Positions 18,387 through 26,975 of a stretch of 64,000 nt of DNA are shown here, one piece after another. Position 1 is the stretch's first letter. Each line of letters opens with the position of its first letter. Origin of the DNA: Caenispirillum bisanense (GTDB lineage: Bacteria > Pseudomonadota > Alphaproteobacteria > Rhodospirillales > UBA2165); contig CAMDWJ010000001.1 of NCBI GenBank assembly GCA_945877815.1, positions 62,001 to 126,000 of the forward strand, written 5' to 3'. The position numbers and the translations under genes are program-made. The notes beneath the pieces are model-generated. The model searched no databases. It had not been told where the DNA came from and saw only the letters and a program-made list of their open reading frames with translations.

Positions 18387-20210
18387 TTACTCCACCGTCA
18401 CGCTTTTCGCGAGATTGCGCGGCTGGTCTACGTCGGTGCCTTTGACCACGGCGGTGTGATAGGCGAGCAACTGCACCGGGATCGCATGCAGGATCGGGGC
18501 GACGAAGGGATCGACCTGGGGGAGCGCAATGCAGGCCGATGTGGTGCTGCCGAGCTTGCGGGCACCCTCGATGTCGGTGAAAAAAATCACCCGTCCGCCG
18601 CGCGCCATTACTTCCTGCATATTGGACGCGGTCTTGTCGAACAGCTCGTCGGTCGGCGCGATGACGATGACCGGCACGTCTTTATCGATCAGCGCGATGG
18701 GGCCGTGTTTCATTTCGCCGGCCGGATAGCCCTCGGCGTGGATATAGGTGATCTCCTTCAGCTTGAGTGCACCTTCGAGCGCGATCGGATAGCTGGTGCC
18801 GCGCCCGAGATAGAGCACATCGCGTGCTTGGGCGACTTCCTTGGCCAGCGTGCGGATGCGGGCATCGTGGTTGAGCACCTCGGCGGCCCGGGCCGGCACC
18901 TCGGCGAGCGCTTGCGCAAGAGTCGCCTCGCGTTCATGTCTGATGGCGCCGCGCGCGCGCGCCGTGGCGACGACGAGACAGGCGAGCACAGTTAGCTGTG
19001 CCGTCAGCGCCTTGGTCGAGGCGACGCCGATCTCCGGCCCGGCATAAGTTGGCAAGACCACATCGGATTCGCGCGCGATCGAGCTTTCGGGAACATTGAC
19101 GATCGACAGAATATGCTGGCCGCGCTTCCGGCATTCGCGCAAGGCGGCCAAGGTGTCCGCCGTTTCGCCGGATTGCGTGACGAAAATGGCGAGACCGCCT
19201 TCGGGCAGCACCGGATCGCGATAGCGCAATTCCGAGGCGACCTCGACATCCACGGGCACGCGGGCGATGCGTTCGAACCAGTATTTCGCCGTGAGCGCCG
19301 CATAAAAAGCCGATCCGCAGGCTGACAAGGTGATCTTGGGCACAGCCGCCAGATCGAACGGCAGGGCGGGCAAAGTGATGGTCCGCTCGGCAGGATTGAG
19401 GAAGCTTCTCAGCGTATCGCCGATCACCTGTGGATGCTCGTAGATTTCCTTGAGCATATAGTGCGGATGGCCAGCCTTGCCGGCGAGTGCGCCCGAGACT
19501 GCGGTTTCGCGGATCGCGCGTTCGACCGTTTCGCCGGCGGCATTGCGGATGGTAACGCCAGCGCCGTTGATCACCGCCCAATCGCCGTCTTCTAGATAGG
19601 TGATGCGTTGGGTCATGGGGGCCAGCGCCAGGGCGTCGGACCCGATGAACATTTCTCCGGTGCCGTAACCGATGGCGAGCGGACTTCCTTTGCGCGCCGC
19701 GATCATCATGTCTTCGTGGCCGGCGAAAATGATGCCGAGCGCGAAGGCGCCGTCGAAACGCTTGAGCGCCTTCGCCGTCGCATCGGCGGGGCTAAGACCC
19801 TCGTCGAGATATTGCGAGATCAAATGTGCCGCGACCTCGGTATCGGTTTCGGAGGCGAGCTTGCGTCCCTTGGCTTCCAGCTCCGCCTTCAGCTCGCGGT
19901 AATTCTCGATGATGCCGTTGTGGACGAGGGCGACCTTGTCGGTCGCATGCGGATGGGCGTTGATCTCGTTTGGTACGCCATGCGTCGCCCAACGCGTATG
20001 GCCGATGCCGATGATGCCGTCCGGTTTGTCGTTGCGGATGCGCTTGGCGAGATTGTCGAGTTTGCCTTCGGCGCGGCGGCGTAGGATCGCGCCCTTGGAT
20101 ATCGTCGCGATGCCCGCCGAATCATAGCCGCGATATTCGAGGCGGCGCAGGCCTTCGATCAGACGATCGGCCACCTGTTCCCTGCCGACGATTCCGACGA
20201 TACCACACAT
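18387..20210 (-). CDS. glmS: Glutamine:fructose-6-phosphate aminotransferase GlmS
   Basis: A 607-residue cytosolic enzyme that makes glucosamine-6-phosphate for cell-wall synthesis. The N-terminal glutaminase domain begins MCGIVGIVG with the nucleophile Cys2. Two SIS isomerase domains occupy about 285-430 and 455-597 (CGSAFYA, VTQSGETADT, LGRGTSYPIALEGALKLKE), and the C-terminus ends LAKSVTVE as in the family. Its ATG overlaps the last base of the glmU stop, so the two are coupled. No glmS ribozyme is apparent upstream, as expected outside Gram-positive bacteria. Confidence 0.96.
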   Translation of the reverse strand: MCGIVGIVGREQVADRLIEGLRRLEYRGYDSAGIATISKGAILRRRAEGKLDNLAKRIRNDKPDGIIGIGHTRWATHGVPNEINAHPHATDKVALVHNGIIENYRELKAELEAKGRKLASETDTEVAAHLISQYLDEGLSPADATAKALKRFDGAFALGIIFAGHEDMMIAARKGSPLAIGYGTGEMFIGSDALALAPMTQRITYLEDGDWAVINGAGVTIRNAAGETVERAIRETAVSGALAGKAGHPHYMLKEIYEHPQVIGDTLRSFLNPAERTITLPALPFDLAAVPKITLSACGSAFYAALTAKYWFERIARVPVDVEVASELRYRDPVLPEGGLAIFVTQSGETADTLAALRECRKRGQHILSIVNVPESSIARESDVVLPTYAGPEIGVASTKALTAQLTVLACLVVATARARGAIRHEREATLAQALAEVPARAAEVLNHDARIRTLAKEVAQARDVLYLGRGTSYPIALEGALKLKEITYIHAEGYPAGEMKHGPIALIDKDVPVIVIAPTDELFDKTASNMQEVMARGGRVIFFTDIEGARKLGSTTSACIALPQVDPFVAPILHAIPVQLLAYHTAVVKGTDVDQPRNLAKSVTVE

Positions 20211-21571
20211 CAGGTTTTCTTCTTCTGTTTCGCGCGGGTCTCTCTGCGTCGTTTGGCCCAGCCTTTGATTTCTTTCTGTTCGGCGCGTGTGACGACGAGA
20301 GCGTCGGCAGCGACGTCCTTGGTCACCACGCTACCGGCGCCAATCACCGCACCATCGCCGACTTTGACCGGGGCGACCAGCGCCACGTCGGAGCCGATGA
20401 AAACATTGGCGCCGATGTCGGTATGATACTTGCCGTAGCCGTCGTAATTGCAGGTGATGGTGCCGGCTCCGACATTGGTTTGTGTGCCGACGCGCGCATC
20501 GCCGAGATAGGTGAGATGATTGGCCTTCACGCCGTCTTCGAGCGTCGCGTTCTTCACTTCGACGAAATTGCCGACATGGACGTCGGCGCCGAGTTTCGCG
20601 CCCGGCCGCAACCGGGCGAACGGCCCGATGATATTGCCGGGTCCGATGGCGGCTCCTTCGATATGGCAGAATGCGCGGATCTGCACGCCATCGGCGACGC
20701 TCACGCTTGGGCCGAAAACAACGTTGGGTTCGATGACGATGTCGCGGCCAAGCTTCGTATCCCAGGTCAGAAACACCGTCGTCGGATCGATCATGGTGAC
20801 GCCGCCGGCTAGGGCATCCATGCGCAGCCTGTGCTGCATCTCCTGTTCGACGACGGCGAGATCGAAGCGCGAATTGACGCCGAGCGGCTCTTCCGCGCTG
20901 CATTCCACGATGGCTGTGCCGAGACCTTGTTTCGCAGCAATGGCGACCAGATCGGTGAGGTAATATTCCTTTTGGCTGTTGGCGTTCTTGACCTTGGCGA
21001 GCAGCTTGAATAGATGGCGCCCATCGGCTGCCATCGCGCCGCCATTGCAGATATCGGAGACGTCCATATCGGGCGTGATGTCGCGCGCTTCGACGATGCG
21101 CGTCGGTGCGCCGTCGGGTCCGAGCGCGAAGCGGCCATAGCTGCCGAGATCGTCGGGACGGAACCCGAGGAAGGCGAGGGTTGGCTTCTTCCTGCTCTTC
21201 AAGGCGCGGACCATGCGCTTCAAAGTCTCGGCGCGGATCAGCGGCGAATCTCCGAACAGCACCAGCACTGTTCCGTCGAATTTGCCGAGCGTCTTTTCGG
21301 CCGCGCGCACGGCATGGGCCGTGCCCAGCCGTTTCTTCTGGATCGCGACCTGCGCATTAAGCGAATGGGCTTGCGCTTGGTTGGCGACGCCTTCGGTGTC
21401 GGGCCCGGCGACGACGACGGTGCGTTTCGGCTTCAGCCTTGCTCCTTCGTCCAGCACGAGATCGAGCATGGTGCGGCCGGCCACCCGATGCAGCACCTTG
21501 GGCGTTGCGGATTTCATCCGGGTGCCCATGCCGGCGGCGAGCACGATGATGGCGATTTGGTCGCGGCTCAT
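20210..21571 (-). CDS. glmU: Bifunctional N-acetylglucosamine-1-phosphate uridyltransferase / glucosamine-1-phosphate acetyltransferase GlmU
   Basis: A 453-residue enzyme that makes UDP-GlcNAc from GlcN-1-P in two steps. The N-terminal pyrophosphorylase domain has the nucleotide loop VLAAGMGTRMKS (11-22), and the C-terminal half is a left-handed beta-helix of hexapeptide repeats (VFGPSVSVADGVQIRAF, IGPGNIIGPF, VGAGTITCNYDG) that forms the acetyltransferase. It directly precedes and overlaps glmS. Divergent from the LVIVD gene with a 160-bp gap that should hold both promoters. Confidence 0.96.
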   Translation of the reverse strand: MSRDQIAIIVLAAGMGTRMKSATPKVLHRVAGRTMLDLVLDEGARLKPKRTVVVAGPDTEGVANQAQAHSLNAQVAIQKKRLGTAHAVRAAEKTLGKFDGTVLVLFGDSPLIRAETLKRMVRALKSRKKPTLAFLGFRPDDLGSYGRFALGPDGAPTRIVEARDITPDMDVSDICNGGAMAADGRHLFKLLAKVKNANSQKEYYLTDLVAIAAKQGLGTAIVECSAEEPLGVNSRFDLAVVEQEMQHRLRMDALAGGVTMIDPTTVFLTWDTKLGRDIVIEPNVVFGPSVSVADGVQIRAFCHIEGAAIGPGNIIGPFARLRPGAKLGADVHVGNFVEVKNATLEDGVKANHLTYLGDARVGTQTNVGAGTITCNYDGYGKYHTDIGANVFIGSDVALVAPVKVGDGAVIGAGSVVTKDVAADALVVTRAEQKEIKGWAKRRRETRAKQKKKT

Positions 21572-21731
21572 AAGATTACCAATGCTTGATTCGCGGCTTC
21601 TTTGCCACAGGGGTCTGCAAGGGCCAAGTCAAATTGCGTTACGAACTGTTGCAGCGAGGGACTGGGAGCCAAGTGTTTGGATTTGCGTCAGGCCCGATGC
21701 TACGTTCCATCAACGCTACGGGAGGTGTTCT

Positions 21732-22856
21732 ATGCCTGAGGTCAAAGGAATTCGCGAAGTCGCCTATGTCGATTGCAAAGGCGGCGGCCAGGTTGTGGTT
21801 GAGAAGGGGGTCGCCTATGTCGGCCATACCGAGGGTCCCGAGGCGACGACCGTCATCGACGTGCGCGACCGCAAGAATCCCAAGATCGTCGATACGATCA
21901 TGTGCAAGCATCAGGGCACCCACGCCCATAAGGTACGCGCCAAGAACGGGCTCATGCTCACCAACTACGAAGCGCTCGATTACACGGGTAAGCCGGGCGA
22001 TGGCTTCCAGGCCGGCCTCACCATCTACGATGTCGAAAATCCCTTAAAACCCAAGCCGATCCATTTCTGGGGCACCGAGGGCAATGGCGTTCACCGCTTC
22101 ACCTTCGACGGCACGCTTGCCTATCTTTCGACCACCATGCCCGGTTATTCGGGGCGCATCGTGCTGATCGTCGATCTCTCGGATCCCACCAAACCCAAGG
22201 AAGTTGGGCGCTGGCATTGGCCGGGCCAGCATATCGCCGGCGGTGAGACGCCCGATATCCCGAAAGCGCATCTGACCTGCCATCATCCGATACGGCGGGG
22301 CGACCGGCTCTATGTGAGCTATTGGCATGCCGGTTGGGCGATCCTCGATATCTCGGATATCACCAAGCCCAAGATGATCTCGCGCATGACGTGGCAGCCG
22401 CCCTTCGCCCATCCGTCCCACACCTGCCTGCCGATCCCGTTCAAGCTCAAGGGCATGGACGTGATGGTGGTGGCCGACGAGGACGTCGCCGCGACGCGCG
22501 AATCGACCCCGGCCTTCGCCTGGATGGTCAATATTTCGGACGAGAAGCATCCGATGCCGTTTGGCAGCCTCCAGGTACCCGGCCTCAATACCGGGGTTCC
22601 CGCCCCGGCCCAGACCGGTTGCCACCAGCCGGTTGAGGAAGTCAAATCGAGTGAAATTCCGTTCGCATGGTTCGCGCAAGGGTTGCGTATCTTCGACATC
22701 GCCGATCCCTTTGCGCCCCAGGAAGTCGCTTATTTCAAGCCGGACCCGCATCCGGACTATAAGCGGATCAGCGCCAATGACGTGTTCCAAGATGACGACG
22801 GATTGATCTATCTGATCGATCGCAGGCGTGGGTTGCATATTTTGGAGCGAATCTGA
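21732..22856 (+). CDS. LVIVD-repeat (beta-propeller) protein
   Basis: A 374-residue protein with repeated strands ending in LVIVD-type motifs (TVIDVRDRKNPKIVD, LTIYDVENPLKPKP, VLIVDLSDPTKPKEVG, AILDISDITKPKMIS, LRIFDIADPFAPQEVAY). These indicate a seven-bladed propeller like those in the LVIVD/choice-of-anchor family. GGAGG at 21721-21725 sets the ATG at 21732; longer in-frame extensions run antisense through glmU and are rejected. There is no signal peptide. Conserved histidines (HQGTHAHK, HLTCHHP) hint at metal binding. Function unknown. Confidence 0.82.
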   Translation: MPEVKGIREVAYVDCKGGGQVVVEKGVAYVGHTEGPEATTVIDVRDRKNPKIVDTIMCKHQGTHAHKVRAKNGLMLTNYEALDYTGKPGDGFQAGLTIYDVENPLKPKPIHFWGTEGNGVHRFTFDGTLAYLSTTMPGYSGRIVLIVDLSDPTKPKEVGRWHWPGQHIAGGETPDIPKAHLTCHHPIRRGDRLYVSYWHAGWAILDISDITKPKMISRMTWQPPFAHPSHTCLPIPFKLKGMDVMVVADEDVAATRESTPAFAWMVNISDEKHPMPFGSLQVPGLNTGVPAPAQTGCHQPVEEVKSSEIPFAWFAQGLRIFDIADPFAPQEVAYFKPDPHPDYKRISANDVFQDDDGLIYLIDRRRGLHILERI

Positions 22857-23113
22857 CCATCGCCCAAAATTTGACGCAAATTCTGGGTACTAAACACATT
22901 GACCCTGGAATGGGCGGGCCTAAATTGGCTCAGAATGAGACTATTCGTGTATCTGAATTTTGGCCTGAGCGGGAAGAAAACGGGGCGAGCGGCATTTATA
23001 TGTTGGCGTCAGGACAAATTGGTGGTGGACGCGAGTAAGAGTACTGAGTGTTTGGGATCGTGGCAGAGGGTCGGGGTCAGGGGATTCCGACTGGTTTCGA
23101 AAGGGAAAATCTC

Positions 23114-23602
23114 ATGCGTATGACGCGCATTATTACTCTCGTTGTTGCAGGCAGCCTTCTGGCCGCTTGCGCGCAGCAGCAAGGTGCACCGAAACAGACC
23201 GGCGGCGCCCTCATCGGTGCGGCCGCAGGCGGTCTGTTGGGGTCGCAGTTCGGCGGCGGCGCCGGTAAGCTGGCGGCCGTGGCACTCGGCGTTCTGGGCG
23301 GCGCCTTCCTCGGAAGCGAGGTCGGCAAGTCGATGGATACGGTCGATAAGCAAACGGCTGCGAACACGCAGCAGGTGGCGCTCGAAAACAATCGGGTTGG
23401 CCAGGCCTCGACCTGGAGCAATCCTGATACGGGCCACAGCGGAACGGTGACCCCGATCCGCACCTATCAGGCGCCGTCTGGGCAGAATTGCCGCGAATAT
23501 CGCCACGACGTGAAAATCGGCGATAAGTTCGAACAGGTGATCGGCCAAGCCTGCCGCCAGGCGGATGGCACGTGGAAGGTCGTCAGCGACGGCACCACCT
23601 AA
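23114..23602 (+). CDS. Glycine-zipper (17 kDa surface antigen-like) outer-membrane lipoprotein
   Basis: A 162-residue lipoprotein with a signal peptide and lipobox LAAC (Cys at about 18). A glycine-zipper two-helix segment (GGALIGAAAGGLLGSQFGGG, then LGVLGGAFLGSEVG) comes next, and the C-terminal domain contains the NCREY motif (QNCREYRHDVKIG) seen in rickettsial 17-kDa antigen-like proteins. AAGGGA at 23100-23105 precedes the chosen ATG. Probably an envelope-stability protein. The 257-bp gap before it contains no convincing gene. Confidence 0.87.
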   Translation: MRMTRIITLVVAGSLLAACAQQQGAPKQTGGALIGAAAGGLLGSQFGGGAGKLAAVALGVLGGAFLGSEVGKSMDTVDKQTAANTQQVALENNRVGQASTWSNPDTGHSGTVTPIRTYQAPSGQNCREYRHDVKIGDKFEQVIGQACRQADGTWKVVSDGTT

Positions 23603-23627
23603 AACTAATCCCGTTTTAAGATTTTGG

Positions 23628-23660
23628 CGCCCGCGCGGGGCAACTCGCGCGGGCGTTTTC
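23628..23660 (+). terminator. Rho-independent terminator after the glycine-zipper lipoprotein
   Basis: A perfect 10-bp GC stem, CGCCCGCGCG with CGCGCGGGCG, has an 8-nt loop and is followed by TTTTC. Confidence 0.86.
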
Positions 23661-23671
23661 GTGTGCTTTCC

Positions 23672-23700
23672 TTGACGTTGTGGAGTCCGGTCTTTATATC
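23672..23700 (+). promoter_or_regulatory. Promoter of tRNA-Val
   Basis: TTGACG (23672-23677) and TATATC (23695-23700) are separated by 17 nt. The -10 lies 21 bp before the first tRNA base, as expected for a stable-RNA promoter. Confidence 0.72.
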
Positions 23701-23721
23701 CCGGCCATCGTCACCATTGAC

Positions 23722-23796
23722 GGGCGCATAGCTCAGCGGGAGAGCACTGCCTTCACACGGCAGGGGTCGTAGGTTCAATCCCTACTGCGCCCACCA
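23722..23796 (+). tRNA. tRNA-Val (anticodon CAC)
   Basis: A full cloverleaf of 75 nt including the encoded CCA. The acceptor stem GGGCGCA pairs with TGCGCCC; the D arm has AGCTCAGCGGGAGAGC. The anticodon stem CTGCC/GGCAG encloses TTCACAC with anticodon CAC at 23754-23756, which reads valine codon GUG. The T arm carries GGTTCAATC. It stands at the left edge of the accessory catabolic region. Confidence 0.96.
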
Positions 23797-23872
23797 TTTC
23801 TATTGAAGATTTCAGTGTTTCGTCGGTACGCAGAGGAAATGCGGAATTTCCGACGCGTGCCGGGGAAAAAAC

Positions 23873-25594
23873 TCAACCTGCACCAACGCGGGCTCCTTCC
23901 GTGATGACGTTGAGCAGAACCTGCTTTCCGTCGGCGACATGCTTGAGGGCGCGTTCGAGTGCGGGGATCAGTTTTTCAGGGTCTTCAATGCGTTCGCCGA
24001 TGCCGCCGCAGCTTTCGACTGCCTTTTCGAAATCGGGCGACGGCGTCAGCGAGGTCAGCGGCATGACGTTGGCGCGCGAGGCGGCTCCGCTTGGACTGAC
24101 GCGGAGGGTGGCTTCACGCACCGCGACCCATTCCGCATTATTGCTGACGATCGTCAGCGTCGGCAGGTTTTGCGCGCGGCCGACGAAGTGCGCCGCGATC
24201 GGACAGCCGAACATATAGGCGCCGTCGCCGACGGATGCGATCACCTGACGTTCGGGAGCCGCCAATTTGGCGCCCAGCGCGCCGCCGAGTCCGCGGCCGA
24301 GACCGCCTGCGCCGCTGGCACCGAACGTGCTGTTGGAGGATTCGAATTCGAGGAAGCTTGCCGGCACGCCGAGTTCATTGACGACGATGGCACTCTTGTC
24401 CTTCACCTGATTGATGCAATGCGCGAGCCAGATGGGATGGATCGGGCGCGAGGACTTCACGTCCTGGATCATCTTAGCCTGACGTGCGCGTGCCTTCTCC
24501 CGCATTTCGGCGACCATGCCTCGGCGCTTGTCTGCGGCCTGTCCCTTGGCCTTGAGCTTCACCTGCAACGCGTCGTTCAGCATCCGCATTGCGCCCGTCG
24601 TATCGCCGGGGATCAACACGTCGCTCTCATAGCCGCGGAACGGGATGCGGGTGAACATGGGATCGTTGCCGAGGTGGATAAGTTTTGTCTCCGGGCGCGG
24701 GCGTGCGCCGGACGGCATCCACGGCACCAATGTGTCGATCACGACGATTACGTCCGCCCATTCGAGCAGGGCCTTGCTCGGCGCGCCGAGGCTCATCGGA
24801 TGCGACGACGGCAGATTGACGCCTGTGGTCTGTGTGACTGGGATAGCGTGGGTCTCCGCCAGATCGGCGAGTGCCTTGAACCCCTGCGGCGTGCGGCCGG
24901 CGCGGCTGGTGATGATCAGCACCTTGTCCGTGGCTGCGATCAGCGTCGCCGCCTTCTCGATCGCTTCGGCGGACGGCATGGTGAGCTCCATCCCCAGGGG
25001 ACGATTGCGCGGCATCGGCCCAACATTGCCGGCGTCGTTCGCCAGGACTTCGCGCGGCAAAGTCAAATACACCGGGCCCTTCGGGTCGCTCATCGCGATG
25101 TCGAGCGCGCGTCCGACAACGGTATCGATCGGCTGACCGGCGCGCAGTTCGTAATCCCATTTGACGTATTCGCGGAGCATACTGCCCTGATCGTAGGATT
25201 CCTGTCCCCAATGGACGGTTCCGTTGCGCGATGTTGGAAATCCGCTTTCCGTAATCGGGGTGCGGCCGGCGGCAAGAAGGACAGGAATATTCTCGCGCGA
25301 AGCATTCATCAGTCCGCACAGGGCGTTGGCGGTACCCACTGTCACATGAACCATGACGGCGGCCATCTCGCCACAGGTTTCGAAATAACCGTTCGCCATC
25401 GAGATCGCGACGTTCTCGTGCGGCACGATCATGAATTCCGGAATCCGGGTGCCGGTCTCCTTGGCGCGTGCGATTGCCTCGATGATCGGTCCGAAATCGG
25501 TGCCGCTATTGGCGAAGACGTATTTGATCCCGCGCCGCGCTAAAGCCTGGAGGTAGCCGTCGGCCACGGTCTGCGTGATGTTTGTCGCGTCCAT
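23873..25594 (-). CDS. ThDP-dependent decarboxylase/acetolactate synthase-like enzyme (full length)
   Basis: A 573-residue cytosolic thiamine-diphosphate enzyme of the acetolactate synthase / benzoylformate decarboxylase superfamily. The N-terminal Pyr domain holds the ThDP-activating Glu60 in VPHENVAISMANGY. A central domain follows, and the C-terminal PP domain has the metal/ThDP motif GDGAYMFGCPIAAHF ending in SNN. AGAGGA precedes the ATG. Substrate specificity cannot be read from the sequence; the catabolic setting suggests a 2-oxo acid decarboxylase. A paralogue lacking the Pyr-domain start lies at 31385-32756. Confidence 0.87.
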   Translation of the reverse strand: MDATNITQTVADGYLQALARRGIKYVFANSGTDFGPIIEAIARAKETGTRIPEFMIVPHENVAISMANGYFETCGEMAAVMVHVTVGTANALCGLMNASRENIPVLLAAGRTPITESGFPTSRNGTVHWGQESYDQGSMLREYVKWDYELRAGQPIDTVVGRALDIAMSDPKGPVYLTLPREVLANDAGNVGPMPRNRPLGMELTMPSAEAIEKAATLIAATDKVLIITSRAGRTPQGFKALADLAETHAIPVTQTTGVNLPSSHPMSLGAPSKALLEWADVIVVIDTLVPWMPSGARPRPETKLIHLGNDPMFTRIPFRGYESDVLIPGDTTGAMRMLNDALQVKLKAKGQAADKRRGMVAEMREKARARQAKMIQDVKSSRPIHPIWLAHCINQVKDKSAIVVNELGVPASFLEFESSNSTFGASGAGGLGRGLGGALGAKLAAPERQVIASVGDGAYMFGCPIAAHFVGRAQNLPTLTIVSNNAEWVAVREATLRVSPSGAASRANVMPLTSLTPSPDFEKAVESCGGIGERIEDPEKLIPALERALKHVADGKQVLLNVITEGARVGAG

Positions 25595-25849
25595 ATTGCG
25601 AATCCTCTTGTCGATCTGTTCAGCAATTTGCCCGGGAGGGCGGATTATCCTATTGCGCCGCGGTCCGTGTCGAGGATGGCGACGATTTCGATGCGCGGCA
25701 TACCGGTTCTATACCTGACGTTGCGGTCGATATTTGACGTGCCAAAATCGAATAGCCATAGTTAGCTTGCTGATGGAAAAGAGCCAAATTCAAGTGCCGT
25801 CCGTCAACAAATATAGAGCCGAAGCACTCATTAACAGGGAAGTGCCGTC

Positions 25850-26332
25850 ATGGACGATATGCTTGGCCGCCGATCCGTCTCCGCCGCAATTCGCGAAAAG
25901 CTCGATCACCCCGTCATCGACGCGGACGGACACATCATCGAATCGCGTTTCGCGCTTCCTGATTTTTTGAAGCAAGTCGGGGGAGCTAGCTTGGTCAACC
26001 GTTTCGAAAAGGAAATGGCGGAGCCGCGGGGGAATAGTCCCAAGCAGAATTTCTGGCCCGCCCACAGCGCAAAGAGAACGCTCGATCGCGTCACGTGCAT
26101 GCTGCAAAAATTCTATGCGCAGCGGCTCCAAGAGGCGGGTGTGGATTTCGCGACCCTCTATCCGACATTCGGCTTCCGCGTATTCAGAACCTCAGATCCT
26201 GAACTACGCCGCGGCCTCGCGCGCGCGCTGAATATGATGTACGCTGATATGTTCCGTGACGTTCGACACTATATGACTCCGGCCGCGGTCATTCCGATGC
26301 ATACGCCCAGCGAGGCCCACGATCGAGCTTGA
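25850..26332 (+). pseudogene. Amidohydrolase (ACMSD-like, Amidohydro_2) gene, 3'-truncated
   Basis: The N-terminal 155 residues or so of a metal-dependent amidohydrolase/decarboxylase: DADGHIIESRF supplies the first metal-binding region (D-x-D/H-x-H type), then LDRVTCMLQKFYAQRLQEAG and MTPAAVIPMHTPSEA. Relatives are about 330-400 residues, so more than half is missing, including the remaining metal ligands. Homology stops at about 26313-26320, where the sequence runs into a binding-protein fragment in another frame. GGGAAG precedes ATG 25850. It diverges from the ThDP enzyme; the 255-bp gap should hold their promoters. Confidence 0.8.
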
Positions 26333-26639
26333 GCAGCGCGACGACGTCAAATGGCAAGACGGCGAGAAATTCGACGCCGACGACATGGTGCCCACGCTCA
26401 CCTGGGCGAGCGATCCCAAAGTGCAGCTCCGCTTCAAGGGCAATTGGGAATGGATCGACAAGGTCGAGAAGACTGGCCCCCACAGCGTGCGCATCGTTGC
26501 CAAGGAGCCGACCCCATATGCGCTGACGAGCTTGGCTTAGCTGACGTCGATGGAGGCCGAACTCGCGCACGGCAAGGCCGAAGATAAGGTCGTATACCGC
26601 GCCTACGGCGTCAATCCGCAGGGCATACGTTGGAACTAG
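26322..26639 (+). pseudogene. Remnant of a family-5 solute-binding protein gene
   Basis: One frame from 26322 reads RDDVKWQDGEKFDADDM, SDPKVQLRFKGNWEWIDKVE and GPHSVRIVAKEPTPYAL. This matches the first-lobe segment of the intact binding protein at 45280 (WHDGQKLTADDIVYTLNYL and onward). A TAG at 26538-26540 interrupts it. After that the frame continues with about 30 residues ending VNPQGIRWN and a stop, which resembles the last residues (VNPHEFGWK) of the intact paralogues. The signal peptide, N-terminus and central 300 residues are gone, so it is a doubly deleted relic. Confidence 0.82.
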
Positions 26640-26817
26640 GGTGCTTGAAATAGGACGGGAACAAACGATTGAAGAAATGTGAGGGGGCGGCGGACTAGGC
26701 GAGGCAATGGCCCCGCTGCCCGAACGAATGACCATCGTCGAGCTTGCGGGTTAGACTGCAAAGGTCATTGACACAAATATAGATAAATCAGCACAAAATA
26801 AAATCGGGAGGCCTATC

Positions 26818-26901
26818 ATGCAAAAGATCTTGATCTTGTACCTCGCCCTGATCGGCGCAATGCCGATAACATATTGCGGAGAGGTGCGCCGAACACATTA
26901 A
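26818..26901 (+). pseudogene. Orphan signal-peptide-like start, probable gene relic
   Basis: A well-placed GGGAGG (26805-26810) precedes an ATG and 27 codons, MQKILILYLALIGAMPITYC then GEVRRTH. They look like the start of an exported protein, comparable to the binding-protein signal peptides nearby, and then stop. The gap from 26640 to 26975 contains nothing else that I recognise. Confidence 0.35.
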
Positions 26902-26975
26902 CCTGCACGAATACGACTGGACGTAACCGGCGGCGCTTCTATTCTCAAGCAACAGCGTCGCACGAGGAGTGACAA

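Noticed and set aside
20211-20260. glmS ribozyme or riboswitch
   Set aside because: glmS follows glmU with a one-base overlap, leaving no leader for a ribozyme.
22899-23123. 74-codon frame before the glycine-zipper lipoprotein
   Set aside because: It overlaps the real lipoprotein start, has no family resemblance and unconvincing codon use.
23939-25543. 534-codon plus-strand frame opposite the ThDP enzyme
   Set aside because: Its composition is that of a reverse-frame shadow, and the opposite strand encodes a clear full-length enzyme.
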